Below, in pieces: positions 1 through 10,498 of a stretch of DNA of 28,889 nt; the first letter of the stretch is position 1, and each line of letters opens with the position of its first letter. The notes beneath the pieces were generated by a model. That model worked only from the letters and a program-made list of their open reading frames with translations, was not told the DNA's origin and searched no databases. The DNA lies in contig BFEA01000362.1 in the NCBI GenBank assembly GCA_003427395.1, positions 198,892-227,780 of the forward strand. The letters are read 5' to 3'. The DNA comes from Chara braunii (Eukaryota > Streptophyta > Charophyceae > Charales > Characeae). The position numbers and the translations under genes were made by a program.

Positions 1-325
1 TGACAGCCGAAGTTCGTTCGTTCATCGTGAACAGCGGACGGTTGTATCTGAAGCACAGAGCCTGCACACACGAGTAGAACCATCCTTTCTGAACTGTCAC
101 AGGATTAAGAACATGCTTAGTGCGTTCTTTGCACTGCACACGGACAGGACATCTCCAGTTCTCCGAGTCCACTAGGGCTCCACGGCTCACCAACACCCCT
201 CCTTCCTCCCGCAACCAGCCTCTTGGCTCTTCAACTTCCAAAACGATGCAGCGCTTCCCCCACAACCTATACCAGAGATCCACCGCAAAAGTGATGCGCC
301 CAACTCTTCGTTGCCCACCCATCAT
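1..325 (-). CDS. Possible partial open frame, unrecognised
   Basis: A minus-strand frame stays open from tandem ATG codons at 325 and 322 to the window edge, about 108 codons, and continues outside. It is rich in Trp, Arg and Cys and matches no family I recognise. Its first codons overlap a 48-bp tandem repeat (323-466), with a stop just upstream, so the start is not well supported unless a splice acceptor lies in the repeat. An open stretch of this length is expected by chance in a window this size. It could be the last visible part of a neighbouring gene or simply non-coding. Confidence 0.2.
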   Translation of the reverse strand, partial: MMGGQRRVGRITFAVDLWYRLWGKRCIVLEVEEPRGWLREEGGVLVSRGALVDSENWRCPVRVQCKERTKHVLNPVTVQKGWFYSCVQALCFRYNRPLFTMNERTSAV

Positions 326-466
326 AACCGCCCATCAGCAGACCTAACCCATTCCTAAACCCCTAACTGTCATAACCGCCCATCGGCAAACCTAACCCGT
401 TCCTATACCCCTAACTGTCATAACTGCACATCGGCAGACCCAACCCTTTCCCGTTCCTCATTATTC
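323..466. repeat. 48-bp tandem repeat, about 3 copies
   Basis: The unit starting CATAACCGCCCATC recurs at 323, 371 and 419 with a few substitutions, each copy containing a GACCTAACCC-like core. The spacing is exactly 48 bp. The CCTAACCC-like cores resemble telomere motifs only superficially. Confidence 0.85.
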
Positions 467-2407
467 CGTATCTCTGCAAATTGTCTGTTCGATCGCATAC
501 CATGCGCCCAAGATATATTTGAGCATCCATTTTCAACTTGCAGTGCCGCCACTAGCCCGAGCAACTGTCTTCGTGCATTGTGCCCTCGTGATTTCTATAA
601 CACCCCACGGTCACTCCTGCCAGCTTGATTTTTGAATGTGGAGGAATTATTCATCGAACTTGAGTTGACATAGAATGACTCTATTCATATCAACTGTGCA
701 TTGGCTTTCACGTCAACCGTTCGTGTCAGCTGTACAGGTTTCTGAAAATGGTCTTTACAACTCAAAAAAAAAGAAACAAAAAAAGAAGAAGAGTAGCCGA
801 GTGTCCTGCTCGCTGTTATAGTACAGTCCCTGAAACACTGCTTTCTCTGCAATGACGTAGACGAAACAAGCAGCCGCAAAGGGAATTTCGCATTGTTCAT
901 ATCACGAAAGCGTACGTCAAGATAAACCTCCCATGGAGCAGCATCTGAGACTCCACTCTTTTGTCGAGATCGCAATGTTTTGCTTTGTTTTTTTTTTCCC
1001 CACATTTTTCATACAACTACACGTTCAGAACATATAAAAGTACACAAGCTGCAGTCAGTCGTACAGAAAACATTACAAGCTGAAACGGTACCTCCTCCTG
1101 ACCGTCTCCGTCTCCCTGACTGTTCACAGCCACGAGCCAGGGAACCAGGGTTCTCCGAACTGTCCCGAAAAATTGGCGGGGACATCACCGTCCGCTGTAC
1201 AGAGCTGTATCTTTTCTCACCGCTTCCCAACCGCACAAAATTTCGTCACATTCCGGTCCTATTGTGGCACAAATTCCAACGACCACCACGGTCACATGCA
1301 ATCATGAACCCGGATTGAGGTTGTGCTATTATCGCTGTGATAAAGTGTCATGTAATACCCCACGTGTAATACACGTTTCATCCAGAAGAAGAACGGTCTT
1401 CAGTTGCAAGTCGCAACAGAGACAACATCACAAACAACCCATCCCACATACCTCTGCATTCGACAAATTGGTCTACGGATATCACAAGCTGGACCACCTC
1501 TCTCTCTCCTCTCTCTCCACTGAGCTGAGCTGTGACTTGAGCTAGCTTAACCCAAACGCCACCAAGAATAGCTAGCGCACATGAGGATTTGCTACAGCGC
1601 ACCGACGATCGACAAGTTCCAGGACACAACCGCCGACATCTAGCTCACATCGATGTCGCACCAATGTGAAGACCCTCCTCACTCGTGCTACAACAAATTG
1701 TGCTGCCCACCTATACCATATAAAAAGCCACAAAGAACGGCAGGCTAGTAGAATTGTTAGACTCGTAACCATAATACATGATGAATGAATTATAATAAAT
1801 CATTCGTTCCGTAAAAGTTCCGTCGAAGGGCAGTATGGTACCATGGAAAGTTGTGGCTTTCCCATGGTACCTAAATCGTGTACCTAAACCGGCTTCATAG
1901 AATCCATAAAATCCTGAAGGAACTTTGCATGGCAAAGAGTTTCGGCAAATGGCGGGGGCATGGTACCATGAATTGAAATATAAAAATCATTCATTCTTTC
2001 GGCTTCGAAGAATCCTGAAAGCCTAGAAGAGCACTCCCTTCCTGAAAAGAAAGCCAATGGCACTAGGGTTGGGGTTAGCCGTGTTCTCGTCAATGCACCA
2101 AAATTCCCCAGCTGTGTGGAGCCGTGCCAGACCCTACAAACCCAACCTCACTACCACCAACCCAACCCAACCCCCTCCCATCCACACCCCTCGTCTTCGC
2201 CTCCTCCTCTTTCTCCTTCTCTTCCCAATCCTTATTTCCGCAGAGGTTGAGAAACCCATAACCATGGCAGCAATCGGTACCGCAAAACTTTGAAAACGCT
2301 CGTCTCTGGTAGTGATGGCACTGGAAGCAGCGCATCTCTTTTACGAGATGCAACACCTGCCATTGGATTTCGACGACAATACATCGAGGATCAGATCAGC
2401 CCTGCAA
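467..2407. other. Intergenic, no gene recognised
   Basis: Open frames here are short and mutually overlapping, with no family resemblance. The only structures I see are A-rich runs near 765-790, a T-run near 988-998, a short CT-rich stretch near 1500, the hairpin at 1837-1871, and a palindromic CATGGTACCATG near 1960. A minus-strand frame around 2090-2356 carries several Cys and His codons but no complete zinc-finger pattern. Confidence 0.6.
1837..1871. repeat. Perfect hairpin, 14-bp stem, 6-nt loop
   Basis: GGTACCATGGAAAG at 1837-1850 is followed by a TTGTGG loop and its complement with one bulged base (1857-1871). Similar ATCATTC-type sequences occur on both sides (about 1780-1805 and 1985-2000), so the hairpin may be the centre of a decayed foldback element of about 230 bp. 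Confidence 0.6.
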
Positions 2408-2420
2408 AAACAGAGCAATT
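2408..2420 (+). repeat. Left target-site duplication of U6 retrocopy
   Basis: AAACAGAGCAATT directly precedes the first base of the U6 sequence and is repeated exactly at 2550-2562 after the A-rich tail. Confidence 0.85.
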
Positions 2421-2522
2421 GTCCTTCGGGACATCCGTTAAAATTGGAACGATACAGAGAATGAAGATTAGCATGGCCCCTGAGCAAGGATGACACGCAT
2501 AAATCGAGAAATGGTCCAAATT
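2421..2522 (+). pseudogene. U6: U6 snRNA processed retropseudogene
   Basis: This is a nearly full-length U6 spliceosomal RNA copy. It begins GTCCTTCGGGACATCC (5' stem-loop), continues with AAATTGGAACGATACAGAGA (the ACAGAGA box that pairs with the 5' splice site), GATTAGCATGGCCCCTG (AGC triad), and GATGACACGC to ATCGAGAAATGGTCC at the 3' end. Three things mark it as dead: four extra bases (ATGA) between the ACAGAGA box and AGATTAGC, changes such as GAGCAAGG for the usual GCGCAAGG, and no T-run terminator. No TATA box or plant upstream element is visible upstream. An A-rich tail (2523-2549) and exact 13-bp flanking duplications show it was inserted by LINE-type target-primed reverse transcription. 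The sequence is close to plant U6, which supports a green-lineage host. Confidence 0.92.
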
Positions 2523-2549
2523 AAAATAAAATTAAATTAAAAAACAAAC

Positions 2550-2562
2550 AAACAGAGCAATT
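2550..2562 (+). repeat. Right target-site duplication of U6 retrocopy
   Basis: Exact second copy of AAACAGAGCAATT, lying after the A-rich tail (TAAAATAAAATTAAATT and further A/C repeats) that follows the U6 body. Confidence 0.85.
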
Positions 2563-2778
2563 TAAGTAACAGACATCCAACCTCAAACACATCACAGGTC
2601 CCTCAATCTGGAGCAACAAAAGTACGCAACCAGGCACCCCCCACCCAAGGAGGATTGCAAACATCACATACAATCAATCTTCTTTGAAAGAACGAACGAA
2701 TTTCCCTGGAGATCCTCCAACTTGCCACACCCCCAAATATTTACAACACGCACCCCCAAGGTAACACCAGCTTATGCG

Positions 2779-2822
2779 GCAAATCAGGAACAGCCATGGA
2801 ATGCCGGCATGACAAGGAAGCA
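2779..2822 (+). repeat. Dispersed direct repeat, copy 1
   Basis: About 40 bases beginning GCAAATCAGGAACAGCC and ending ACAAGGA are nearly identical to 3696-3740. The second copy abuts the foldback element at 3509-3670, so the pair may be fragments of one element family. Confidence 0.8.
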
Positions 2823-3007
2823 GAAGTTTCAAGAGAAGTCGTCAAGCAACCATATAACCCCCAGCTGCAAGCGCGGCTCACACCGATCAGCACATTCATG
2901 TCGGACTGAGTTCCGGAAGAAGAAAACCCAAAACAACATTGATAGCCAACCTCGCTCCCTCGCTGTACAGACTGGCTTGTCAGAGCACAACGCAAACTTC
3001 CCATGTA

Positions 3008-3167
3008 CGCCTTGCATGCGAGACATGTCATATGATAACAAACTGGCATAAGAGAACATAGACCAGACTCTTCCACAACGCAGCAAACGCCTTGCATCTG
3101 GCACGTCATATGAGGACAAACTGGCACAAGAGAGAACATAGACCAGACTCTTGTACACAATGAAGCA
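3008..3167 (+). repeat. 80-bp tandem duplication
   Basis: CGCCTTGCAT begins at 3008 and again at 3088. Both units contain GTCATATGA, CAAACTGGCA and the exact string AACATAGACCAGACTCTT. Copies differ by small indels and substitutions. Confidence 0.85.
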
Positions 3168-3508
3168 ACCAAACCCGATTTGTGCAGTTCCTAACTTGAC
3201 GGGGAATCGAGCACCAGCGTACAATGCAAAGCCAAAGAGTTTTGTTTTCCTGGCTTCCACAGCAAAGGCTCTCCAACAATTTTGATAGGGCAGGTGCATT
3301 TCCCCATTTCAGGCGCACTTCCACATTTACTTCCAACCTACAAGGAAACCACCAACACCTAGCAGCAGCATGGGCAACAGTGACAGAGATCAAGGCAGCA
3401 GCACACATCCCCCACAGTCTATCCCCCAATGGGTCAAAAACACCACCAAACTGCACGCCTACTGGAGATCGTTTTCCGGGCACACACCAGCTTATTCAGG
3501 CATCAAAT

Positions 3509-3670
3509 ACTTGTTGAGCCTGATTGCCTACCGTCCGTGGACATCCAAAATTTTTAGCCAGTGGGTCTGCCGGGTTGCCAGCGTATTCTGGCCTGAATAA
3601 GCTGGCAGCCCTGCAGGCCCACCCCCTAAGAAGCCCAGACGTCCATGGTGGGCAATCAGGCTCAACAAGT
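3509..3670. mobile_element. Foldback (hairpin MITE-like) element
   Basis: ACTTGTTGAGCCTGATTGCC at 3509 is matched in inverted orientation by GGCAATCAGGCTCAACAAGT ending at 3670. The arms continue with imperfect pairing (ACCGTCCGTGGACATC against GACGTCCATGGTGG; GCCAGCGTATTC against GAATAAGCTGGC) to a centre near 3590. The whole 162 bp can fold into one long hairpin with no coding capacity. Partial similarity extends outward on both sides, so true ends may be nearer 3482 and 3697. Confidence 0.75.
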
Positions 3671-3695
3671 TTGCTGGATGCGGTGGTTTACACCA

Positions 3696-3740
3696 GCAAA
3701 TCAGGAACAGCCATGGAATGCCGGCATGACAAGGAGGCAG
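3696..3740 (+). repeat. Dispersed direct repeat, copy 2
   Basis: Second copy of the repeat described at 2779-2822, matching over GAACAGCCATGGAATGCCGG and its flanks, with one change (AAGGAGGC for AAGGAAGC) near the end. Confidence 0.8.
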
Positions 3741-4931
3741 AAATATATCAGTGCACGATGTATGCTGGAAACCAAGGTACCAATTCAAAAGAGGTGGTGT
3801 CCCATTCACCCAACCAACCAACAAGCAGCCTGTCTACGTCCAGCCATCAACGTGCCATCCATTCATCACTCACGTTTCTGTGTACTAGCCTAAACCTCAA
3901 CCACAACGGAGAAGAGGACCCACCAGGAGAGGCACTCCTTTCCCCCTCCTTCCCTCTTCCAGCGTACTCAGACAGTGAAACATACATAGCGAAGACGCAG
4001 ACACAGGCAGGTGGGGGTAAAAAGTTGCAGTTGGCCTGCTGCTCCGCAAGCATTGAATAGCTACCTAAGCGACCTCGTCACCGCCTCGAATGGTGTGCAG
4101 AAAAGCAGAGTTCCTTGCAACGGGTGGTCGACAAATTCTTCAAGCAAAACAATGCTGCATGCAAAACAAGGCAGCAAGCAGATGGGCTCCACTCTGCATT
4201 CTGCTTATGTCACATGACCATGGTAGCATCTTACCCTGAAAGACAAACAGCATGATCGAGCACCTCATAACTAGGATCATGACGAAGCAAATACACAAGT
4301 GCAGGGTTAGGAGTCTCAGGAGGCAGGGTGCTCACTGCCATAACCAGGTTGGGAGGTGGTGGACACATGATAAAGCATCATAATTGGAGTAAACGAGGGG
4401 GAAAGACGTGACGAAGAGAGAGAGAAGAGGATTCATGCGCTACGGAAGCGCGGAGAGGAAGGGAAGAACATGAAGAGGAGTGTGGGCAATACAGACCAAG
4501 AAAGGAAGAAACAGCTATTTGCAGGCCAACCGGTGAGTCACAGGCTGCTGGGACACCACCCGAGGAGACGATACAATCTGCTTCTAGAACGAACCAACTG
4601 CGAGAACGTACGGTAACTCTGCAAGCGTACACTGGAGAAGGAAGAGAGTCCGCAGCCAAGCGGGGCAGAACAACAAAAAATAATAAGAACAATTATGATC
4701 TTCGAAAAGAAAGATGAAAACAATGGCCAACTCAAAGGCTCCAATCCACAGCCCCACCACATTTCACACAAGAAAAGGCGGCCAAATACCCATCCCATCG
4801 ATTTCCATACTGCATCAATGCAGACTACCATCCCACCAGACTTATGCACAGAATTGGCCTCCCCTTTCAGCACCCCAAAACACCTACAGAGGGAAGCAGG
4901 ACGTGTGATACGCAGGGATAGACAAGGGGGA

Positions 4932-5949
4932 CTATGGAGGCCTTGAGACCCACTTCTCAACAGGGTATTTTCTGTGACCTCCGCTGCCACCACCATAACT
5001 TGCGTCAGACCCTTTCTCCTTCCCTCCGTCCCTGCCTCTTTCTTGGCCATCTTCTGCTTCCGAAATCCCACTATCCAGGAAGGTATCATCGCTTCGCCGA
5101 CGGGCTCTCCCACCCTCTTCCCCAGCTTTCCATTCATCCACCACTGCACTTGTCCCCGTGTTCACTCCCCTGGCCTCTCCTTCCTCGCTACCCCGACCAC
5201 CGCTTCCACTTCCACTTCTTCCAGGAGGCAAATTCTCATAGAGGTCCCCATACAGTCCACCCCCACCTTTGCAAGACCCCGACAATCGCAATGACCTATC
5301 CAAAAATTGCTTTAGTCTGTTCGTAATTGCCGGAGCTGCCGAACTGTCCTTTCCCGCAAGGCTTGCCTTGATCGATGCCAGATCTTGACCATGTGGAACA
5401 ATCGTAGACTTCACCAGGGACTCGTACTTCCCCACAAGAGTGCTTCCCTCTTTCACACCCACCGGTCCCACATCTGTACCAACATCGGCCCCATCAGATA
5501 CCCCTACGACCAGTGCAAGCTCACCACCAAAATCGTCCCTGAAAGTCACCCGTGCCCTTCTTATCCTCTTTGCAGGACGCTGTCCATCCAGCCGGGCGCT
5601 ATCTTTCATGATTCCATTTTTATCACGCTCTTTCTCCACTTTGCATGGCCCACCATCTGCATCTGGTACAGGAATGCTCCAGCGATTGAGTATGGTATTG
5701 TAGGTCAAAACAGCCTCCTCATCTGATGGGTCTGGAGGGGAAGGAAGTTCAATATCCAAAGGCTTGCCACCATCATCTACTTCGCTGGGGGCTCCTGGAG
5801 GTGGACCATTCCGCCGGAGTATGTAACTCCTCGTAGACGCAGCGAATCTGACAGAGCACCCAATCTCCAGTTCTGTGGGAGCGTCTTTCGCAAGACGTTC
5901 GTTTGAGACAAACGTGCCATGGGCTGATCCCAGATCAATGACATATACA
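4932..5949 (-). CDS. NIPP1/PPP1R8-like protein, exon 2 (C-terminal part)
   Basis: This exon encodes residues 187-525 of a nuclear inhibitor/targeting subunit of protein phosphatase 1. The acceptor at 5950-5951 (ATTTTGCAG) places a single T to complete codon 187, after which the frame runs VYVIDLGSAHGTF (188-200), the second half of the FHA fold, to the strand ending RSYILRRN. A Pro-rich SDEEAVLTYNTILNR segment (about 262-276) follows, as in plant NIPP1. A basic stretch then leads into RVTF (320-323), the classic RVxF PP1-docking motif, and VGKYESLVKSTIVP (359-372) corresponds to the second PP1-contact segment of mammalian NIPP1. LYGDLYENLPPG is at 419-430. The tail is Gly/Ser/Glu-rich and ends KYPVEKWVSRPP at a TAG stop (4932-4934). 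The total of 525 residues is longer than I would expect from plant homologues, mostly because of low-complexity segments. A further 3' exon cannot be excluded. Confidence 0.9.
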
Positions 5950-6062
5950 CTGCAAAATGTAACAAATGTTTGGTTTCATTCCACATTCGTCACCATACGA
6001 CGATGCCAAATCATTCATTCCACAAATGCCCACACGGCACATGCAAACACACATACAACCAT

Positions 6063-6111
6063 GCATGGACACACACGCGCACACACACACACACACATGA
6101 ACACACACAAA

Positions 6112-6149
<38 letters not shown>

Positions 6150-6581
6150 NNNNNNNNNNNNNNNNNNNNNNNNNNNNNNNNNNNNNNNNNNNNNNNNNNN
6201 NNNNNNNNNNNNNNNNNNNNNNNNNNNNNNNNNNNNNNNNNNNNNNNNNNNNNNNNNNNNNNNNNNNNNNNNNNNNNNNNNNNNNNNNNNNNNNNNNNNN
6301 NNNNNNNNNNNNNNNNNNNNNNNNNNNNNNNNNNNNNNNNNNNNNNNNNNNNNNNNNNNNNNNNNNNNNNNNNNNNNNNNNNNNNNNNNNNNNNNNNNNN
6401 NNNNNNNNNNNNNNNNNNNNNNNNNNNNNNNNNNNNNNNNNNNNNNNNNNNNNNNNNNNNNNNNNNNNNNNNNNNNNNNNNNNNNNNNNNNNNNNNNNNN
6501 NNNNNNNNNNNNNNNNNNNNNNNNNNNNNNNNNNNNNNNNNNNNNNNNNNNNNNNNNNNNNNNNNNNNNNNNNNNNNNNAC

Positions 6582-6615
<34 letters not shown>

Positions 6616-6640
6616 GCACAAACACACACACACACACACA
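6063..6640. repeat. (CA)n microsatellite interrupted by a 430-N gap
   Basis: CA repeats with occasional interruptions run up to 6149, N occupies 6150-6579, and CA repeats resume at 6580-6641. The gap is therefore almost certainly an unresolved expansion of the same microsatellite, although other sequence could hide in it. It lies about 130 bp inside the intron from the exon 2 acceptor. Confidence 0.9.
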
Positions 6641-7632
6641 CAGACAGTAGTTAATTTCACATCAGACAGCTTCTCCAAGCAAGCAGTAGCCAGTGAGATG
6701 ACCAGAAACGGAAAAACAATTCACAACAGACTTCTTTTCACTATCACGTCTAAATAGCTACAAAGCCAAGTTAGCTCAGCAGAGCTTCGCCCAAACTAAA
6801 TCATATCCCTTTTATCCGCATTCAACAGTAAACAGGGTTAGAAGCGGACGAAAAGTGGTAGATAAAAGGAGGGTCGATGGTGCGTGTCCACAGGATTGAG
6901 AAGTGAGTACCAAGTCTACAGGAGAGAGATTTGCAGGGAGTGTCCAGGTGGGGCGAGGTAATGGAGGGAAGTCAAATCACATGGAACTGAGGGAATCATC
7001 ATCTTCGGTAGGTAGTCTGCGCGAGAATCCCAAGGGACCAAGAGGGGGCGCGTCAAGGTGAGCAGGACAAGAGGTATCAATAGAGAGGCAGACAGCCAAA
7101 GACAACTTCAACAGCGGCATGCACAAGTAGTCTTCGTCAAATTTCAGTTAAAACAAAAACAAAAACAAAAAGACACGAGCATTGTCAGCTTACTTGGAAG
7201 GGCGGATGTGAGCCAGGCCTAAAGAGTCTTGCTCAGACACTGGCCAAATGTAGAAATGGCGAATGAACCTGGCCACAACTGCAAAATACATTCACTATTT
7301 CTGCATTTGGCGCGTTAGTGACACGCGGCACTCACTGCCTGGAACTAGTGTTTCCTCTGTCAGAAATAACGAAATACATGGAAACCGAGCCCACTTGGCG
7401 CAGCATATCACAGATAACCGAACCCATACTCGAATGCCTTCTTTTCTTTTCTCACAAATTTCCAACGTGCAATCAAGCCCTTGTACCACGAACATCAGAC
7501 ATTCGTGACTACTCCCCTCCCATAGAAAACAGAACCATCAATCCAATGACGTACTTTTCCACATCAAACTGGAACTGTGAAATTCACAGAGATTGAACCC
7601 TGGCCAAGTCAAAGCACCACTAGCAATAACCG

Positions 7633-7635
<3 letters not shown>

Positions 7636-7704
<69 letters not shown>

Positions 7705-7707
7705 ACA
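7636..7707. repeat. Compound (CT)n(CA)n microsatellite
   Basis: About 22 CT units pass directly into about 13 AC units. In the NIPP1 transcript sense this reads (TG)n(AG)n. Confidence 0.95.
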
Positions 7708-8308
7708 TCGACCTTAGACATCGAGTATCATCGTCATCCACACCTGTCCGCTTCTTAGCCTCGTCCTTCTACATTCAAACCACTACCTTTCCGTCTTATT
7801 CATCCTCCTCATTCTTCCCTTCCTTGTGCTCCGGCCCTCTACTTATCGCTCTTTCCTCTTCCACGGCGATCTCCACATCCATCTTGGTCCCTTGCTTCTC
7901 CCCTTCCAGCGGTTCTACTCCTGCACCTCCACTTCCTCCTCTACCCCTACCCCCCCCGGCCCCCTCTTCTACACCCTTCTAACCCTCGCATTAGCATCTC
8001 ACCATCCACTTCTTTTCCTACCCTTTGGTCTTTGGTCCGTTCACATACCCTCTCCTTCTACCCCTCGCTGTACGCTGTCCCTCCACACCGGTGGAATGGA
8101 GTCCATCCCATTTCATTTTCACCAGAAACTCGTCGAAGTCCCATAGACAGCCGGCTATTAGACGAAATCTCAGGAAGCAGGGACAGCAGGGATGGGAGAA
8201 TAGCGCCAAGTATCCCACGCAAACTAATCCCATTGGAAGAACAAAGCTCAGACCAACAACTGAGGCGGCCAACACAAACAGACCTGAGCCACCGCGCAAT
8301 GGTCTTGC

Positions 8309-8423
8309 CTACCGTCCTCCCCCGAATAGAAGGCAAGATCATTACAGAACGTTCCTGACGGAATCAGATGCAGGTCGTATACAGCTAACATAACCATCCG
8401 TTCTATTAGGGTAAAGACGGTAG
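8309..8423. mobile_element. MITE-like element, CTTCCCCCGAA family, copy A
   Basis: CTACCGTCCTCCCCCGAATA at 8309 is mirrored by TTCTATTAGGGTAAAGACGG at 8401, which ends in CGGTAG. The interior is about 70 bp with no coding capacity. The same terminal sequence recurs as inverted pairs at 8480/8943, 10874/11066, 12821/12917 and 13653/13774. Confidence 0.65.
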
Positions 8424-8479
8424 TTTAGCTGCACCCTCCGGAATGGAAAGCCAGAATGCTTGATGAGCACAAGCAGGCA

Positions 8480-8943
8480 CTACCGTCTTCCCCGAACATA
8501 GGTTGCTTTCTATTCGAATACAACGCGTGTGTTCTGTTCGAACAGCCCTTATTTTCGAATACAACGCATATGCGTTCAATTCTAGGCTACCAGAGTGGCC
8601 CGGGACCACTTTCCCGGCCGGGCCAAAAAACGTAAAATAAAAAAATATATATATATATTTTGGTAAAGAATTTCGATGTGACCGTGAGGCAAAAGTTGTT
8701 CAGTTTGTTTTTCTGCATGCCATAGTTCCTTTTCGGATCCTTTTTTCGTTTCCTTTTTTTTTTTCGTTTTGCTGGGACCTTCCCTGGTCCTTGCACGGCC
8801 GGGCCGCCCGGGAGAACAAGCTGACCCCGGCTGGTAGCCTAGGTTCTCACTTCTACTCGAATTTTCGGATTTCTCGGATTTTTCGAAAACTCGAATACAC
8901 CGAATATGCGTTATGTTGTGGGGAAGACGATAAGACGATAGTG
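8480..8943. mobile_element. MITE-like element, CTTCCCCCGAA family, copy B (host of a nested MITE)
   Basis: The left end is CACTACCGTCTTCCCCGAAC (from 8479) and the right end is GTTGTGGGGAAGACGATAAG followed by ACGATAGTGC to 8944. Interior sequence on both sides of a nested element contains repeated TATTCGAATACA-like motifs (8515, 8554, 8862, 8892) in both orientations. Removing the nested element at 8585-8839 leaves about 210 bp, similar in scale to the other copies. Confidence 0.55.
8585..8839. mobile_element. 255-bp MITE with TA duplication, nested in copy B
   Basis: GGCTACCAG at 8585-8593 is exactly inverted at 8831-8839 (CTGGTAGCC), and TA flanks both sides (8583-8584 and 8840-8841); including flanks, CTAGGCTACCAG is a perfect 12-bp terminal inverted repeat. 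The sub-terminal arms are also GC-rich and partly complementary (GGCCCGGGACC and CCCGGCCGGGCC on the left; GGCCGGGCCGCCCGGG on the right). The centre is AT-rich with an (AT)n run near 8647. A TA duplication suggests a Tc1/mariner-type origin; no transposase is encoded. Confidence 0.75.
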
Positions 8944-9654
8944 CTAAGGTGACCCCATCCTTCCCCCCCAAACGCCGCTTGAAGCTGGATGTAAACAACA
9001 GCAAGGCCCTTGATGATGCTTGTACGATTTTTTTTTAAGTAACAACTGCTGGAAATGAATGTCCAGGTGGGTCATCGTGTTCAATGCAACATCCATTATT
9101 AATCAAGTTCTTAAAAGTACTATTCAGCCTAGCACTATGGTCAGACAGTGCAATCAAGCGACGACCACCTTGCACATAAACCGGATATCCTCTGCGAAAT
9201 TCGGTCTGCACGGTGGAGAAGCCACAGACTTTAGAGGGACTAACACGCAACTGGTACTTTTTCGACTGAATCTGGTCACAATTACCGCCGGATTCGTTCA
9301 GGAAAGTCCAAGTGTGAGTATGCATGCACTCGAGCCCTGCCCTGTCCGTTGAAGCTAAAATTAGCAGAAAAACATTGTTTTGAGACTCGAATTCTGGAAG
9401 GGTCGTAATCGAATCGAGAGGAAATAAATCTGTACCCTTCTTCGATACCGACAACAACTGCCAAGAAGATTACTCGTAGATTGATAGCCAGGTACATCCC
9501 CCCCCCCTTGCATGAATGGTACGCATATCATTGTTAAAATACGGATCATGAGTACGAATCCAGTCGGATGCAATTACCTTCAGGACTACGCCCTTCTTAG
9601 AACAGGAATAAGCACGAGAACAGAGCCGAGTACGGGAGAGGAGCACAACCAAGC

Positions 9655-10285
9655 ATGGGAAAGAAGGGACCACGATGAGGAACGGGAAGAAAAAGAAGAA
9701 GAAGAAGGAGTGCAAAGAGGGCGGGATAACGAGCAGGAAAAAGAACAGGACAGAAAGATCAGGGAAAGAACAGGAAAATTTCAAGAGAACAAAATACAAA
9801 AATAAGAAGGGAAAAAAAATACACGAACAACAAAAACAGAGAGAAAAACAGCGAAAGAAAGGACAAGGAAAAGCCAAGAGCACAAAATGCAAGATAAAGA
9901 AAAAAGGAAAAATACCAGGAACCCAAAAAAAAAAAAAAAAAAGACAGGAAATGAAAAAGACAGAAAAAGAAAAAAAACACAGGAAAAAGAAAGACAGGAA
10001 ACACACCGGCATTTAAAAAAAAATGCCAGAACAAAACCAACAAGAGAAAACAGGAAAAAGGAGAGCTGGAAGAAGAAGACCGGGAAAAAAGAGCAGAAGA
10101 AGGACGAGCAGGAAAGGAGCGGGAAAAGGAAGAGCAGGAAAAGAGAGGGAAAAGGAAGAGCAGGAAAAGAGCGGGAAAAGGAAGAGCAGGAAAAGAGAGG
10201 GAAAAGGAAGAGCAGGACAAAAGCGGGAAAATGAAGAGCAGGACAAAAGCGAGAAAAAAAGGGCGGGAAAAGGAGTAGAACGAGG
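9655..10285. repeat. Polypurine tract with 26-bp minisatellite
   Basis: The plus strand is almost purely A and G for about 600 bp. From 10121 the unit GGGAAAAGGAAGAGCAGG repeats with an exact 26-bp period (10121, 10147, 10173, 10199, 10225), and alternate units carry GAGAG or GAGCG, implying a 52-bp higher-order unit. Long open frames across it on both strands are Lys/Arg/Glu- or Phe/Ser-rich artefacts of composition. Mirror symmetry makes it a candidate for triplex (H-DNA). Confidence 0.9.
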
Positions 10286-10498
10286 GGCAAGAGCCACCAT
10301 CTCATCACTGTCATTAGCAATCGTGCGAGCGGGCGCAGATGGTCAATTCGTTACGGCAGGATTCTGGCGCGCACAGCAGTCTTCGATCGGAAGTAGAGAA
10401 TCTAGTACACAGCGAAAAAGTTCACGCTAACGCAGTCTCCAATCAAAAATGGCACATCGAATCGAGTACGACTGACACATCGTGCGCGCGAGGGAAGA

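Larger units (their letters stand above)
2563..4931. other. Intergenic 3' of NIPP1, repeat relics only
   Basis: No coding region is convincing on either strand. Minus-strand frames between 2741 and 3483 look repetitive only because of the 80-bp duplication at 3008-3167. The stretch 4060-4931 lies immediately downstream of the NIPP1 stop codon and should contain its 3' UTR; I see no minus-strand AATAAA there, which is not unusual for plants and algae. Confidence 0.55.

Noticed and set aside
323-466. Telomeric repeat remnant
   Set aside because: CCTAACCC and CCCCTAACTG occur inside a 48-bp unit, not as a 6-8 bp array.
2090-2356. Cys/His-rich minus frame
   Set aside because: Cys spacing does not form a recognisable zinc finger and the frame overlaps the U6 retrocopy's flank; likely chance.
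5875-6678. Long frames across 5875-6678 (both strands)
   Set aside because: They are translations of the (CA)n microsatellite and the N gap, not genes; only the part below 5950 on the minus strand is coding, in a different frame.
7560-7620. Possible tRNA T-arm on the minus strand (GGTTCAATC)
   Set aside because: The flanking five bases do not pair and no D-arm or acceptor stem can be drawn.
9470-10320. Phe/Ser-rich or Lys/Arg-rich frames of 115-180 codons resembling membrane proteins
   Set aside because: Produced by a purine-only tract with a 26-bp repeat; both strands are open, which indicates composition rather than coding.
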